NCBI GenBank assembly: GCA_035873375.1
Contig: JAYWMQ010000027.1
Coordinates: forward strand, 1 to 64,000
DNA length: 64,000 nt
Direction of reading: 5' to 3'
Origin: Nitrospirota bacterium
GTDB taxonomy: Bacteria; Nitrospirota; Thermodesulfovibrionia; Thermodesulfovibrionales; JdFR-85
Under the pieces are notes generated by a model. The model worked only from the letters and a program-made list of their open reading frames with translations. It did no database searches and was not told the DNA's origin. Of this stretch, positions 49,249-58,273 are shown in pieces (positions within the stretch are counted from its first letter, which is position 1; the number at the start of each line of letters is the position of its first letter). The position numbers were made by a program, and so were the translations under genes.

Positions 49249-51516
49249 ATGCGGAAGATATTATGGAAGATTATCGGAATAGCTTTACTGACTGCCTGTC
49301 TTGGCAGCCCTGTTTTTGCCGAAGGGCTCAAGGGATGGGCAGACTTAAATAATAGGACTACAAAACAGTTTGAGGATGACAAGGAAATATCAGTCAACAA
49401 GACGTTTTATCGAAATTTCTATCTGCGTCTGGATAAATCAATCACCCCGATGCTCTCCTATCAACTCTATTTCAGGACAGGTTTGCTGGATTCCGACTTT
49501 ACCGACCCTGAAGGTGTGACCACCACTACTTACAAGAGGGCTGTTGAGCCTGCAATAGACCTGTTCCTCCGGAACTCCATCTATGACCTGAGTACAGGTT
49601 ATCGCCGTCAGGAGCAGTGGTCAACCGCGCACCTGAGAGATGACAGCAGAGAAACGTCCGAGTATTATTATTCACGCCTCAATATAAAACCCCTGGAATT
49701 GCCTTCCCTATCCTTGCAGTTCGACAGGAAGAGGGACTACACCCATTTCCTTATTAATGAAACAGACAAAACCAATAGCGTATATTCCGGATATTCCGGA
49801 AGCTCCATATATCAGTACTCGTTCAAGGATTTAGACCTTTCCTATAACCTTACTTACAGGCATATCGTGGATGAGACTCCGACATCTATACTGGCTAAAT
49901 CAATCGGTGACAATTTTAACGGCCTGTACAGAATCGGTTACTCCCGTTCTTTTCAGGAGGGCAGTACCAGGGTGACCGCAGTCTATCAGGGGAACTATGT
50001 GCGGAACAGGAGGCAGCAGTTCGTGAACCAGACGGGCAACGTGCTTTTCGAGCGAACACCCTTTAGCGGGCTCTATGCCATAGATACGACCATCCCCATT
50101 CAACAGGAAGTGGATATATTGAATGACAAGCCATCCCTGATTGATAAGGATTATCAAACGTCAACCGGAATCAATATCGGCAGTAACGGCCAAGTGTACA
50201 ATAATATAGGTATAGAGCTTTTGTCATCATTGGAGGAAGTAGACAGGTTATACATTTATGTGGACAAGGATGTCAGTTCAGATATTAGTCTTATAAATCC
50301 GAATAACTGGAAGGTCTACAGGAACAGCGTTAATCAAGGGACATGGACGGAAATAGATATCCAGAGTGTGGTGGTATCTACTGATATAGCTAATAATATC
50401 TACCGGTATGAGATAAGGTTCTCTTCTGCTCAGAGTGCACGCTATTTCAAGGTGATAAATATGTTTACTTCCAGCTTAAGTGATGTTATGGTAACGGAAA
50501 TCGAGGCTTACGGTATGGACTCAATTCCCGATACAGGTGAGATTACCAAGGTGACGAGGGTTTTTACTCAGGGCCTAAACCTCAGTGTGAACCTGATGCC
50601 CGTAAAAAGGTTAAGCCTTCTCTTTAATTACTATATTGACAGGACAGATCAGAACACTGTGTCACTCCCGGACTCCATAAGTGGTATTTTTGTAAATATT
50701 TTCAGTAAATCCACGGCAGGGGATGAAGAAGGGCTGGTTAGTAATATAACAAGGACTTACAGTGTGACCTCAACATGGTTAACCCACAGGTTGCTTACTA
50801 CCATTTTCCGTTTTCAGAGGAATGAGGCGTTCGACAACAAAGATGAGGCGGATATCAGCTCAAATATCTATTCCCTCTCCTTTAACTCAGTTCCCTTGCC
50901 AACTCTTGATACAACCCTTGCATTAATCAGGAGTGACAGATTCAGCTTTGGTGAGAAACAGTCCCTGAATAACTCATTGCTGTTAAGTGTAGGTTCGAGA
51001 CTTTACAGGGATGTCAACATGATTACCGATATGGGATACACGGAGTCAAAATCTTATACAGCTGGTTCTCACCTCACTTCCCGCTTTATCCGTGGCTCAC
51101 TTGATGCATTTCTTACCCGGAAGCTGACAGGAAATCTCATATATGGTTTTAACCGTCAATCGTCAGACGATACGTCTTCGAATTCAAAAGAGGGGGGTGC
51201 AATAATTACATATCGGCCGGGCCGGTTTATCAATCTTTCCGGAAGTTTCAGGGTTTCGGATATCGATGGCAATACAACTACCGCCGAGGGAATTTTAATT
51301 GATTGGCTTCCCGTGCCTGTCCTTAAAGTGAATTTAAACTATCAGCATGCCCGTTCTGAACCGGAGATTTCAACTGACGACTCGCTCAGCGGCTATGGGT
51401 TATGGTATATTACAAAGTTTATAGATATCCGTTTCACGTATAACTATACACGGAGTGTCAGGGAGAAAAAGATGGAAACCTATATTGTTGGTGCAAATTT
51501 GAATTGCAGATTCTGA
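49249..51516 (+). CDS. Outer-membrane beta-barrel with inserted discoidin-like domain
   Basis: A 755-residue protein with a signal peptide (ends near Val-Phe-Ala) and many alternating amphipathic strands, ending in Asn-Cys-Arg-Phe; a terminal Phe is the usual BAM signal. Residues about 320-425 form a discoidin/F5-8-type beta-sandwich (Asn-Pro-Asn-Asn-Trp-Lys-Val-Tyr, later Arg-Tyr-Phe-Lys-Val-Ile-Asn), probably an extracellular or periplasmic loop domain. Size and neighbours resemble porins of porin-cytochrome conduits, which hold a multihaem cytochrome across the outer membrane, but homology to known ones is not seen by eye. Alternatively it exports cytochrome subunits. Confidence 0.8.
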   Translation: MRKILWKIIGIALLTACLGSPVFAEGLKGWADLNNRTTKQFEDDKEISVNKTFYRNFYLRLDKSITPMLSYQLYFRTGLLDSDFTDPEGVTTTTYKRAVEPAIDLFLRNSIYDLSTGYRRQEQWSTAHLRDDSRETSEYYYSRLNIKPLELPSLSLQFDRKRDYTHFLINETDKTNSVYSGYSGSSIYQYSFKDLDLSYNLTYRHIVDETPTSILAKSIGDNFNGLYRIGYSRSFQEGSTRVTAVYQGNYVRNRRQQFVNQTGNVLFERTPFSGLYAIDTTIPIQQEVDILNDKPSLIDKDYQTSTGINIGSNGQVYNNIGIELLSSLEEVDRLYIYVDKDVSSDISLINPNNWKVYRNSVNQGTWTEIDIQSVVVSTDIANNIYRYEIRFSSAQSARYFKVINMFTSSLSDVMVTEIEAYGMDSIPDTGEITKVTRVFTQGLNLSVNLMPVKRLSLLFNYYIDRTDQNTVSLPDSISGIFVNIFSKSTAGDEEGLVSNITRTYSVTSTWLTHRLLTTIFRFQRNEAFDNKDEADISSNIYSLSFNSVPLPTLDTTLALIRSDRFSFGEKQSLNNSLLLSVGSRLYRDVNMITDMGYTESKSYTAGSHLTSRFIRGSLDAFLTRKLTGNLIYGFNRQSSDDTSSNSKEGGAIITYRPGRFINLSGSFRVSDIDGNTTTAEGILIDWLPVPVLKVNLNYQHARSEPEISTDDSLSGYGLWYITKFIDIRFTYNYTRSVREKKMETYIVGANLNCRF

Positions 51517-51571
51517 GGTGTCTGAACTATAATTAGAGTCAGTATTAGAGAACGATTCACCGAAATAGAAT

Positions 51572-52168
51572 ATGATTGATAGAGTTAAGAGAAGAAAGCA
51601 AAACAGAATGCTTCGCTGGCCTCTGCTTCCGGCCCTGTCTCTTTTGCTGATTTTCATGTGGGGTTGTGGTAGCCCGAAACAATATATCCGGCCGGATGTA
51701 GATGTCCGCAATATAAGGAAGATAGCGGTATTACCGCTGGAAACCCTTACCACGGATGAATATGCCGGTGAAAAGATCAGGGGCCTGGTTATCTCGGAGC
51801 TCATTAACAGGGGAGTCGATGTTATCGAGCCCGGTGAGGTAACAAGGGTACTGAGGGAATTAAAGGTCGGATCCCTTAGAGGTATAACGATTGAGGATAT
51901 ACAGAAGATAGGGGAAAAATTGAATGTAAAGGCAGTAATGATGGGCTCGGTCGGGGCCTTTGGGATAAGCAGGGGAATTACGGCCTCTTATCCTGAGGTG
52001 TCAATCCATCTGATGATACTTGATACATCCTCCGGTAATATTATATGGTCTGCCTGGAATACAGCAGGCGGTCCCAGTTTCTGGACCAGACACTTTGGTA
52101 CAGAGGGCATTACATTAAGTGAAACCGCCAGGAAGGTTGTAAAAGAGACCATTGATGCATTATTTTAA
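51572..52168 (+). CDS. GNA1162/CsgG-like lipoprotein, copy 1
   Basis: A 198-residue lipoprotein (lipobox Phe-Met-Trp-Gly-Cys) with an alpha/beta domain: Lys-Ile-Ala-Val-Leu-Pro-Leu-Glu-Thr-Leu-Thr, Val-Ile-Ser-Glu-Leu, Ala-Val-Met-Met-Gly-Ser-Val, Gly-Asn-Ile-Ile-Trp-Ser-Ala. This is the fold shared by CsgG, LpoB and GNA1162. CsgG is the curli export pore, but at ~200 residues this protein probably lacks the pore-forming hairpins. First of three tandem relatives. Confidence 0.78.
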   Translation: MIDRVKRRKQNRMLRWPLLPALSLLLIFMWGCGSPKQYIRPDVDVRNIRKIAVLPLETLTTDEYAGEKIRGLVISELINRGVDVIEPGEVTRVLRELKVGSLRGITIEDIQKIGEKLNVKAVMMGSVGAFGISRGITASYPEVSIHLMILDTSSGNIIWSAWNTAGGPSFWTRHFGTEGITLSETARKVVKETIDALF

Positions 52169-52252
52169 AAGTGAATGCTTAATTGAGAACAGGATAACCA
52201 TTTATCATTTGCCATTGACTATTGACTATTGAAGAGTAAAAGGAGAAACGAT

Positions 52253-52834
52253 ATGGACCTGGTGAAGAAATATGCCCTGACAGGTATGCTCTGTCTATTG
52301 CTCCTTGGCGCAGGATGTCGTAGCAGCATGCCTTCATTTCATATCCGTCAGGATGTGGATTTCGGTTTTATAAAACGGGTGGCGGTATTGCCTTTAAATA
52401 ATCTGACCAATGAGAGATTTGCCGCCGAAGCAGTAAGACAGGTGCTTATAAGTGAACTGCTGGCCTCGGGTCTTGTTGATGTGGTGGTTCCCGGAGAGGT
52501 AATGGCTGCAATTGACCGTCTGGGGATTAAGTCTGTCTCATCCCTGAATGCTGAACAGATAAAGGCTTTAGGTAAGGCCCTTGGTGTTCAGGCTGTTATT
52601 TTCGGTTCGGTTGAGCAGTTCGGAATGGTCAGGATGGGAAATATCTCTGCACCAAACGTGACAATTACCCTGATGATGGCGGATACAGGTTCAGGGAGCA
52701 TTATCTGGTCGGTTACAAGCACAGGTGTGGGGGGCGGTTTTATGGCCAGACATTTTGGTGCGAGGACAGAGACCATGAGCGAGACACTGTTGAGGGTAGT
52801 AAAAGATGCTATCCGGACACTTGCTAAATACTGA
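52253..52834 (+). CDS. GNA1162/CsgG-like lipoprotein, copy 2
   Basis: A 193-residue lipoprotein (lipobox Leu-Gly-Ala-Gly-Cys) paralogous to the gene at 51572, with Arg-Val-Ala-Val-Leu-Pro-Leu-Asn-Asn-Leu-Thr-Asn and Gly-Ser-Ile-Ile-Trp-Ser-Val. ATG 52253 has AAGGAG at 8 nt; the longer frame from TTG 52229 is not used. The C-terminal Gly-Gly-Gly-Phe-Met-Ala-Arg-His-Phe-Gly matches copy 1 (Phe-Trp-Thr-Arg-His-Phe-Gly). The pair may form a hetero-oligomer at the outer membrane. Confidence 0.78.
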   Translation: MDLVKKYALTGMLCLLLLGAGCRSSMPSFHIRQDVDFGFIKRVAVLPLNNLTNERFAAEAVRQVLISELLASGLVDVVVPGEVMAAIDRLGIKSVSSLNAEQIKALGKALGVQAVIFGSVEQFGMVRMGNISAPNVTITLMMADTGSGSIIWSVTSTGVGGGFMARHFGARTETMSETLLRVVKDAIRTLAKY

Positions 52835-52882
52835 GAATAGTCTGTTTATATCATAGTTTTAAAGATTGTCGACATGTGACAA

Positions 52883-54475
52883 ATGAATAAAAAAAAACTG
52901 AACAACGTGGCCGTGAGACGAAACATACTTTGTAGCCCTAACCGATTGGCGTCTTCTTTGCTAATCGTTATCTTCTCGTTGTTCTTTATTACCAATATTT
53001 GCTATGCAGCCCAATCACCCCGTGGAGAGGGGAGAGAGCTGAAGGAAAGGATAGCCCTCTTTCCTCTTGTGAATCTAAGCGAGGACAGAGATGCCCTGAG
53101 GTACGTTATGCCGGTATTGAGAACCCGGTTGGAAGACAAAGGGTTTGACGTAGTGGATGAGGATAGCCTCAACAGGTTCCTGCTTAAAGAGAGAGTCAGG
53201 GCTACCGGGTACATTTCAAAGGATATGGCCAGGAAGATAGGGAAGGAATTGAATGTAAAGGCCGTTTTGCTCGGTTCCGTTAATCTGTTTTTGCGGGGAG
53301 AAAATCCAGGGATTGGTTTATCAGCCCGCCTGGTTGATTCATCCACCGGCCTTATCCTGTGGGCTGATTATGCCTCTGCTACCGGAGACGATTTCACTAA
53401 AATCCTGGGTTTGGGTAGAATAAAGACCATGGATAAGCTGCTTCCCAGGGTTGCGGACAGATTGCTTGCCTCTTTCACCACCATGCCGTCCCGTAAAGAG
53501 ACGGAACATACTTACAGAATTGCCGTGATGCCGTTTCGCAATAACAGTGGAGTCAGAGATGCCGGTATAATAGCTACGTACATGTTTTTAGTGGAATTAT
53601 TCAAGAATCCTGTTTTTGAACCGGTGGAGTTCGGAGAAGTCAGAAGAGCAGTAGTGGATTTAAGGGTCAGGGAGAGGGGGGAACTGGATTACAGGTATGT
53701 GAAGGCCCTTTCAAAGTCCCTGTGGGTGGATGGCTTTTTAGTCGGGACTGTGGAGCTTTACTCTGACGGACTAAATACTGCCTCTCCACCCGAGGTCTCT
53801 ATAGCCGCCAGAATAGTAGATGCCGGTAAAAACAGGCTCCTGTGGTGCGATAGCTCTCAACTAAGGGGTGATGACAATATAATTGTCCTCGACTGGGGAA
53901 GGATAAGATCTGTGGATAAAGTGGCTTTTAGGGTGGTCTCAAAATTAGTAAAGAGGGCTGAGAAAGTATGTGGGGGACCAGTTCCTGTTGTTTCAGAGCC
54001 ACCTCCTAAAACAAAGAAAGTTGTTCCTGAAATACCTTTGCCTGCAAATTTACAGAAAGGGTCTGAAACTTATCGGGGACCTGAAATAGACCAACGGAGC
54101 CCCCCCATTACAAGAGAGTTCCGGACGACGATATATTTTGATTACAGAAGTGCAGAAATCGGAAAGGATGCGTACAGTATCTTACTCGGATTTATTGATT
54201 TCCTGAATGCCAGGGAGATAACAGGTATTACAATTGAGGGTCATTCATGTGCGCATGGCCCTAAGCGGTTCAACTATGAAATTAGCAGGAGAAGGGCACT
54301 TGCTGTGAGGAATTTTCTGATCAAACATGGAGATGTAGCAGAAGACAGGATAATAATCAAATATTTCGGCGAAGACGGTCTTCTTTATCCTGAGATACCT
54401 ACAAAAGAGAATATAAATGACCCTGAGGTGAAAAAAAACAGGAGGGTGCTTGTCACGGTAACGTACAGGCGATGA
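52883..54475 (+). CDS. Tandem CsgG/GNA1162-like domains fused to OmpA-type peptidoglycan-binding domain
   Basis: A 530-residue exported protein. After a signal peptide (about residues 23-42) come two copies of the domain seen in the two genes upstream (about 55-205 and 210-370), a Pro-rich linker (about 375-410), and an OmpA C-terminal domain (about 415-530) with Ile-Tyr-Phe-Asp-Tyr, Ile-Glu-Gly-His-Ser-Cys, Ile-Ser-Arg-Arg-Arg-Ala-Leu-Ala-Val and Lys-Lys-Asn-Arg-Arg-Val. It would anchor the lipoprotein assembly to peptidoglycan. I know of no described protein with this exact order. It overlaps the next gene by 4 nt. Confidence 0.8.
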   Translation: MNKKKLNNVAVRRNILCSPNRLASSLLIVIFSLFFITNICYAAQSPRGEGRELKERIALFPLVNLSEDRDALRYVMPVLRTRLEDKGFDVVDEDSLNRFLLKERVRATGYISKDMARKIGKELNVKAVLLGSVNLFLRGENPGIGLSARLVDSSTGLILWADYASATGDDFTKILGLGRIKTMDKLLPRVADRLLASFTTMPSRKETEHTYRIAVMPFRNNSGVRDAGIIATYMFLVELFKNPVFEPVEFGEVRRAVVDLRVRERGELDYRYVKALSKSLWVDGFLVGTVELYSDGLNTASPPEVSIAARIVDAGKNRLLWCDSSQLRGDDNIIVLDWGRIRSVDKVAFRVVSKLVKRAEKVCGGPVPVVSEPPPKTKKVVPEIPLPANLQKGSETYRGPEIDQRSPPITREFRTTIYFDYRSAEIGKDAYSILLGFIDFLNAREITGITIEGHSCAHGPKRFNYEISRRRALAVRNFLIKHGDVAEDRIIIKYFGEDGLLYPEIPTKENINDPEVKKNRRVLVTVTYRR

Positions 54476-56220
54476 AGATGATAAAAAACGGAGATAGCAA
54501 GATGGCACAAACGCAGTCAATAGTCACCGGTCAACAGTCGGGGGTTAAGTCCGGCAGCTCCTCTGGTACAGGAAAAACCACAGACTTGAGCTCGGGAATC
54601 TTCCCGGTTGTTGTTCTCTGCTTACTGTTTGCTTTTGTGGGTGGTTGTGCATCACTTCTGCAGAGGGGAGATGTAACGGCAAAGGGAAAAATATTAGCGG
54701 TTGTAGATGGCGAGCCCATTACCGAAGAAGATTTGAAATATTCGCTGCAGATAGCCCATCGCAGGGAAGACCTTTCCTCTGCGGGGAATTTAAGTCTGGC
54801 AGAGTATGTGCAAAAACTGATTGATGATATGTTGATTATTGAGGAAGCCCGCCGTATGGGCATGGAGCAGGACCCTCAGGTTCAACAGGCCGTTAAGGCG
54901 TATATCCTGAGGGAGTCGGTCGTGAAGCTTTATGACGAGGAGATTTCGCAGAAGGTCTCAATATCGGATGAGGATATTGTAAGTTATTACAGGAAGAACT
55001 ATGAGAGGTTTTCGCTTGGCATTATTGAGGTAAGTTCAGAGGAAGAGGCCGGTAATATAGCAGGACAACTAAAGAAGGGAGCTGATTTCAGTGACCTTGC
55101 CCGGAAGTACTCTACCCATCGTTCCGGGGAAAACGGGGGAGAGATTGTTCTTACACGAAGGTCCATGCCGGCTTATATTGCTGAAACTATTGCCGGGCTC
55201 AGCCCGGGTGAGTTGAGTGATATTCTGAAGATACGGGATAAATATTATATAGTAATGCTGCTCAGCAGGAAAGAGGCGCCTGATGAAGAACTCAAAAATG
55301 TCCGAAAAGAGATAGAAAAGGTTATCAGGAAACAAAGGGAAAAAGAGCGTGCTGATGAATATCTGGAATATCTTCGTGAACACGCTGTCATTAAGATTAA
55401 TAAGGATATTCTTTCTGCTATCAGTCCGGATAAAGGAGACGAGGAAGCAGTGGAATGGTCAAAGGATAAAAGGGTAGTGGCAGAGGTGAATGGTTCGGTC
55501 CTTACAGCAGGTGAGTTTGTCGCAATGGCCACTGCTTACAGGGGTAAATCAAATGAATATATCCTTAATAGCTGGATTGACCGTAAGATAGTTGACCAGG
55601 AGGCGCTTGGCCGGCGTTACGATACTACTCCCGATTTGAAGAAAAAGATAGAGCGCTATGAGAATCAGCTTTTAAAGAAGGTGTTCATAAATAAAGCAAT
55701 TATCCCGAAGATCGAAGTTTCAGATAAGAGATTGAAAGACTACTATCTGAAACACCGGGGAAAATTTGCCGGCCCCGACAGGTTTAGAGTTCAGCAGATT
55801 ACGGTGAAGACCATGGATGAGGCCAGGAACCTATTGAGCAGCCTGCAGGATGGTGCTGATTTTTCATGGCTGGCAAAGAATAAGTCAATTGATTCTGCAG
55901 GTCCAAAAGGTGGAGAGGTTGGATGGCTTACCATGCAGAAGTTTCCAGGGCCTGTAAGGGAGTTTGTGGCTACACTGAAGACAGGAGAGGTAAGCCCGAT
56001 TTTCAAGGTTGATTCATCCTATAGAATAATCCGGCTGCAGGGAAAGGTTGATGGGGAAGTCAGGAGGTTCGAAGAAGTAAGAGATGCTGTTTACAAGGCG
56101 TATTTTAAAGAAGAGTTCAATGCCCTCCGGGACGAGTTTGTGGTACAGTTGAGGGCAAAGGCACGTATAAAGATATATGATGAGGCAGTAAAGTCAATAG
56201 AGGAAGGATTGCAGAAATAG
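54472..56220 (+). CDS. Lipoprotein peptidyl-prolyl isomerase with two parvulin/SurA-type modules
   Basis: A 582-residue lipoprotein (lipobox Val-Gly-Gly-Cys near 61) after a long Ser/Gly-rich N-tail. Two modules follow, each a SurA-like helical N-domain (Ile-Leu-Ala-Val-Val-Asp-Gly-Glu-Pro-Ile-Thr and Val-Val-Ala-Glu-Val-Asn-Gly-Ser-Val-Leu-Thr) plus a PpiC parvulin domain (Lys-Lys-Gly-Ala-Asp-Phe-Ser-Asp-Leu-Ala ... Gly-Gly-Glu, and Gln-Asp-Gly-Ala-Asp-Phe-Ser-Trp-Leu-Ala ... Gly-Gly-Glu-Val-Gly-Trp). Isomerases occur beside nanowire cytochromes in Geobacter (from memory), fitting a folding role for Pro-rich haem proteins or the beta-barrel. ATG 54502 with GGAG is an alternative start. Confidence 0.85.
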   Translation: MKMIKNGDSKMAQTQSIVTGQQSGVKSGSSSGTGKTTDLSSGIFPVVVLCLLFAFVGGCASLLQRGDVTAKGKILAVVDGEPITEEDLKYSLQIAHRREDLSSAGNLSLAEYVQKLIDDMLIIEEARRMGMEQDPQVQQAVKAYILRESVVKLYDEEISQKVSISDEDIVSYYRKNYERFSLGIIEVSSEEEAGNIAGQLKKGADFSDLARKYSTHRSGENGGEIVLTRRSMPAYIAETIAGLSPGELSDILKIRDKYYIVMLLSRKEAPDEELKNVRKEIEKVIRKQREKERADEYLEYLREHAVIKINKDILSAISPDKGDEEAVEWSKDKRVVAEVNGSVLTAGEFVAMATAYRGKSNEYILNSWIDRKIVDQEALGRRYDTTPDLKKKIERYENQLLKKVFINKAIIPKIEVSDKRLKDYYLKHRGKFAGPDRFRVQQITVKTMDEARNLLSSLQDGADFSWLAKNKSIDSAGPKGGEVGWLTMQKFPGPVREFVATLKTGEVSPIFKVDSSYRIIRLQGKVDGEVRRFEEVRDAVYKAYFKEEFNALRDEFVVQLRAKARIKIYDEAVKSIEEGLQK

Positions 56221-56302
56221 TTTGTCCTTGACAAACGAAACCGGTCAGGGATAAATTATCCAAACCGGGTAAACGGGAAACCCCGGATAGAGGTTGGCAA
56301 TT

Positions 56303-58273
56303 GTGAGAGGAATGATTAACTCCAAAGGAAAGAATATCTTAAAAGTCCTCCTTCTGTTTTTTATCTTAAGCCTCATCTACGCATGCGTTCCTGAAGATAC
56401 AGCAAGAAGGCGGGGTTTTGAACCAAAACCCTGTCTGGATTGTCACAAGGAGAAGCTGAATGAATTTCAGAAGAAGTATGTGCATTCTCCGGTAAGCAAA
56501 CAGGATTGTGAGGCCTGCCACCTTCGTCATGGAAGGCTTGCCGTTAAATCCTTCAAGGAGAGGGAGGAGCGAAAGCTCTGCTTTACCTGTCACCGGAAGA
56601 TGGCCTCGGATATGGATAAGTTATCCAATGTGCATACCGCCCTGAAGCAGGGCAGGTGTGTCCCCTGCCATAACCCCCATGCATCTGAAAACAGGTTTCT
56701 TCAGAAAGAGACGGGCAGTGAGCAGTGCTTTACCTGTCATGACAGGGTTCCTTTTATGAGGGCTAATCGCCATGAGCCCCTTTCAGACGGATGTCTTACA
56801 TGCCATGCAGCCCATGGTTCTCAATATAAGGACAATCTCATAAAGGATGAAGCGGATCTCTGCCGCTCGTGTCATGACCCTGCTACGGGCGGTTTCAGGA
56901 AGGCACATAAGAATTATCCGGTTCAACAGGGCAAATGTACAGGTTGTCATAACCCTCACAGCTCAACAAATGATAAATTGCTCAGGAAATCAGTCCATGT
57001 TCCTCTGGAACTCGGGCAATGCAGTTCCTGTCATAAACCATCGGAAGGCCCGGATCCACTCGGTGTTATTGCTCAGGATGCCAAGCTATGCTATAGCTGT
57101 CACAAGAAGGAAGAAAAGGATTTTAAGACAGCTTACAGGCATCCTCCTGCTGGTAAAGGTAAATGTCTTGACTGTCACAGTCCTCATGCCTCGGATTATC
57201 CGAAAATTACCCTTATGGATGAAAAGGAGCTTTGTTTAAAGTGTCATGCCGACAAGCCGAAGATTGACGTGACTAACCTGCATGCACCAATAAAGGAGGA
57301 GGGCTGCACAGTCTGTCACGACCCACATGGCTCTGAGAACCCTTTTTATCTGAATGCACCTGAGGGGCAGATATGCCTTACATGTCATGCTGATATGAAA
57401 AAGGAGTTAAAAGAAATATCCACGCATAAGCCGTTCTCCGAGCTTCAATGTACAAAATGCCATGACCCTCATGGTACGGATACCCCGGTTATGCTTAAGG
57501 CCGTGCGAGCCCGGTTATGCTATAGCTGTCATCAAAAGGAGGAGAAGGAGTTTTTTAAGACCTATATCCATACACCTGTGAATAAAGGAGAGTGTCTCTC
57601 CTGCCATAAGGCGCATGCATCTGAAAATAAGGGTTTGCTGAGCAATTCACCGGATCAGCTCTGCCTTGATTGCCATGATGGTATGTTGCCGGATGTTAAG
57701 GCAAAAGAGATGCATCCTCCATTCAGGGACCGGGCCTGCCTGACATGCCATGCCCCCCATGCCAGTGATTACACGGCAAATACACTTACGCCCATGGCGG
57801 AGCTCTGTTACAAGTGTCATAAAAGCACAAAGGCTGCACTGAAAGGCAGCAAAAACAGGCACCTGCCCGTGGATGAGGGGAAATGTACGGCCTGTCACAG
57901 CCCGCATGGGACCAGGGTTGAGTATCAACTCTTAAGCCGTCCCTCGGAGCTCTGTCTTTCCTGTCATGAAAGGGTAGTGACTACCAGTGCCAGAAAAGGG
58001 CATATAGATATGGAAAAGGGGGACTGTTTGAGTTGTCATCGCTCTCATTATTCTGAATCAAAGGACTTGCTGAATGCCAAAGACCCGGCGTTATGCCTTA
58101 AATGCCACTCGACAGATACGGAGAGACTGTTGAAGGTACACAGAAAACCTTTGGCCCAAATCAGGCAGTGTCTGAGCTGTCATGAACCCCATGTAACAGA
58201 AAAGCCGGGGATGCTTAAAAAGATAAAGCATGATCCATTTGCCAGGAGGGACTGTGAAGCCTGTCATAAATGA
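56303..58273 (+). CDS. 26-haem c-type cytochrome, probable lipoprotein
   Basis: A 656-residue protein with 26 CXXCH motifs, one per ~25 residues, largely of the paired type (Cys-His-Asn-Pro-His-Ala-Ser, Cys-His-Asp-Pro-His-Gly). The signal segment ends Leu-Ile-Tyr-Ala-Cys, close to a lipobox, so it is probably lipid-anchored. I chose GTG 56303 because GAGG lies 9 nt upstream; TTG 56294 and ATG 56312 are badly spaced. Such long haem chains span periplasm or outer membrane; with the beta-barrel upstream it could make a conduit. It overlaps the 16-haem gene. Confidence 0.92.
   Translation: MRGMINSKGKNILKVLLLFFILSLIYACVPEDTARRRGFEPKPCLDCHKEKLNEFQKKYVHSPVSKQDCEACHLRHGRLAVKSFKEREERKLCFTCHRKMASDMDKLSNVHTALKQGRCVPCHNPHASENRFLQKETGSEQCFTCHDRVPFMRANRHEPLSDGCLTCHAAHGSQYKDNLIKDEADLCRSCHDPATGGFRKAHKNYPVQQGKCTGCHNPHSSTNDKLLRKSVHVPLELGQCSSCHKPSEGPDPLGVIAQDAKLCYSCHKKEEKDFKTAYRHPPAGKGKCLDCHSPHASDYPKITLMDEKELCLKCHADKPKIDVTNLHAPIKEEGCTVCHDPHGSENPFYLNAPEGQICLTCHADMKKELKEISTHKPFSELQCTKCHDPHGTDTPVMLKAVRARLCYSCHQKEEKEFFKTYIHTPVNKGECLSCHKAHASENKGLLSNSPDQLCLDCHDGMLPDVKAKEMHPPFRDRACLTCHAPHASDYTANTLTPMAELCYKCHKSTKAALKGSKNRHLPVDEGKCTACHSPHGTRVEYQLLSRPSELCLSCHERVVTTSARKGHIDMEKGDCLSCHRSHYSESKDLLNAKDPALCLKCHSTDTERLLKVHRKPLAQIRQCLSCHEPHVTEKPGMLKKIKHDPFARRDCEACHK

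Noticed and set aside
51572-54475. True CsgG curli secretion system
   Set aside because: The proteins share the CsgG/LpoB/GNA1162 fold signature but are shorter than CsgG, and no curlin repeats or CsgE/F-like genes are present. Kept only as CsgG-like.
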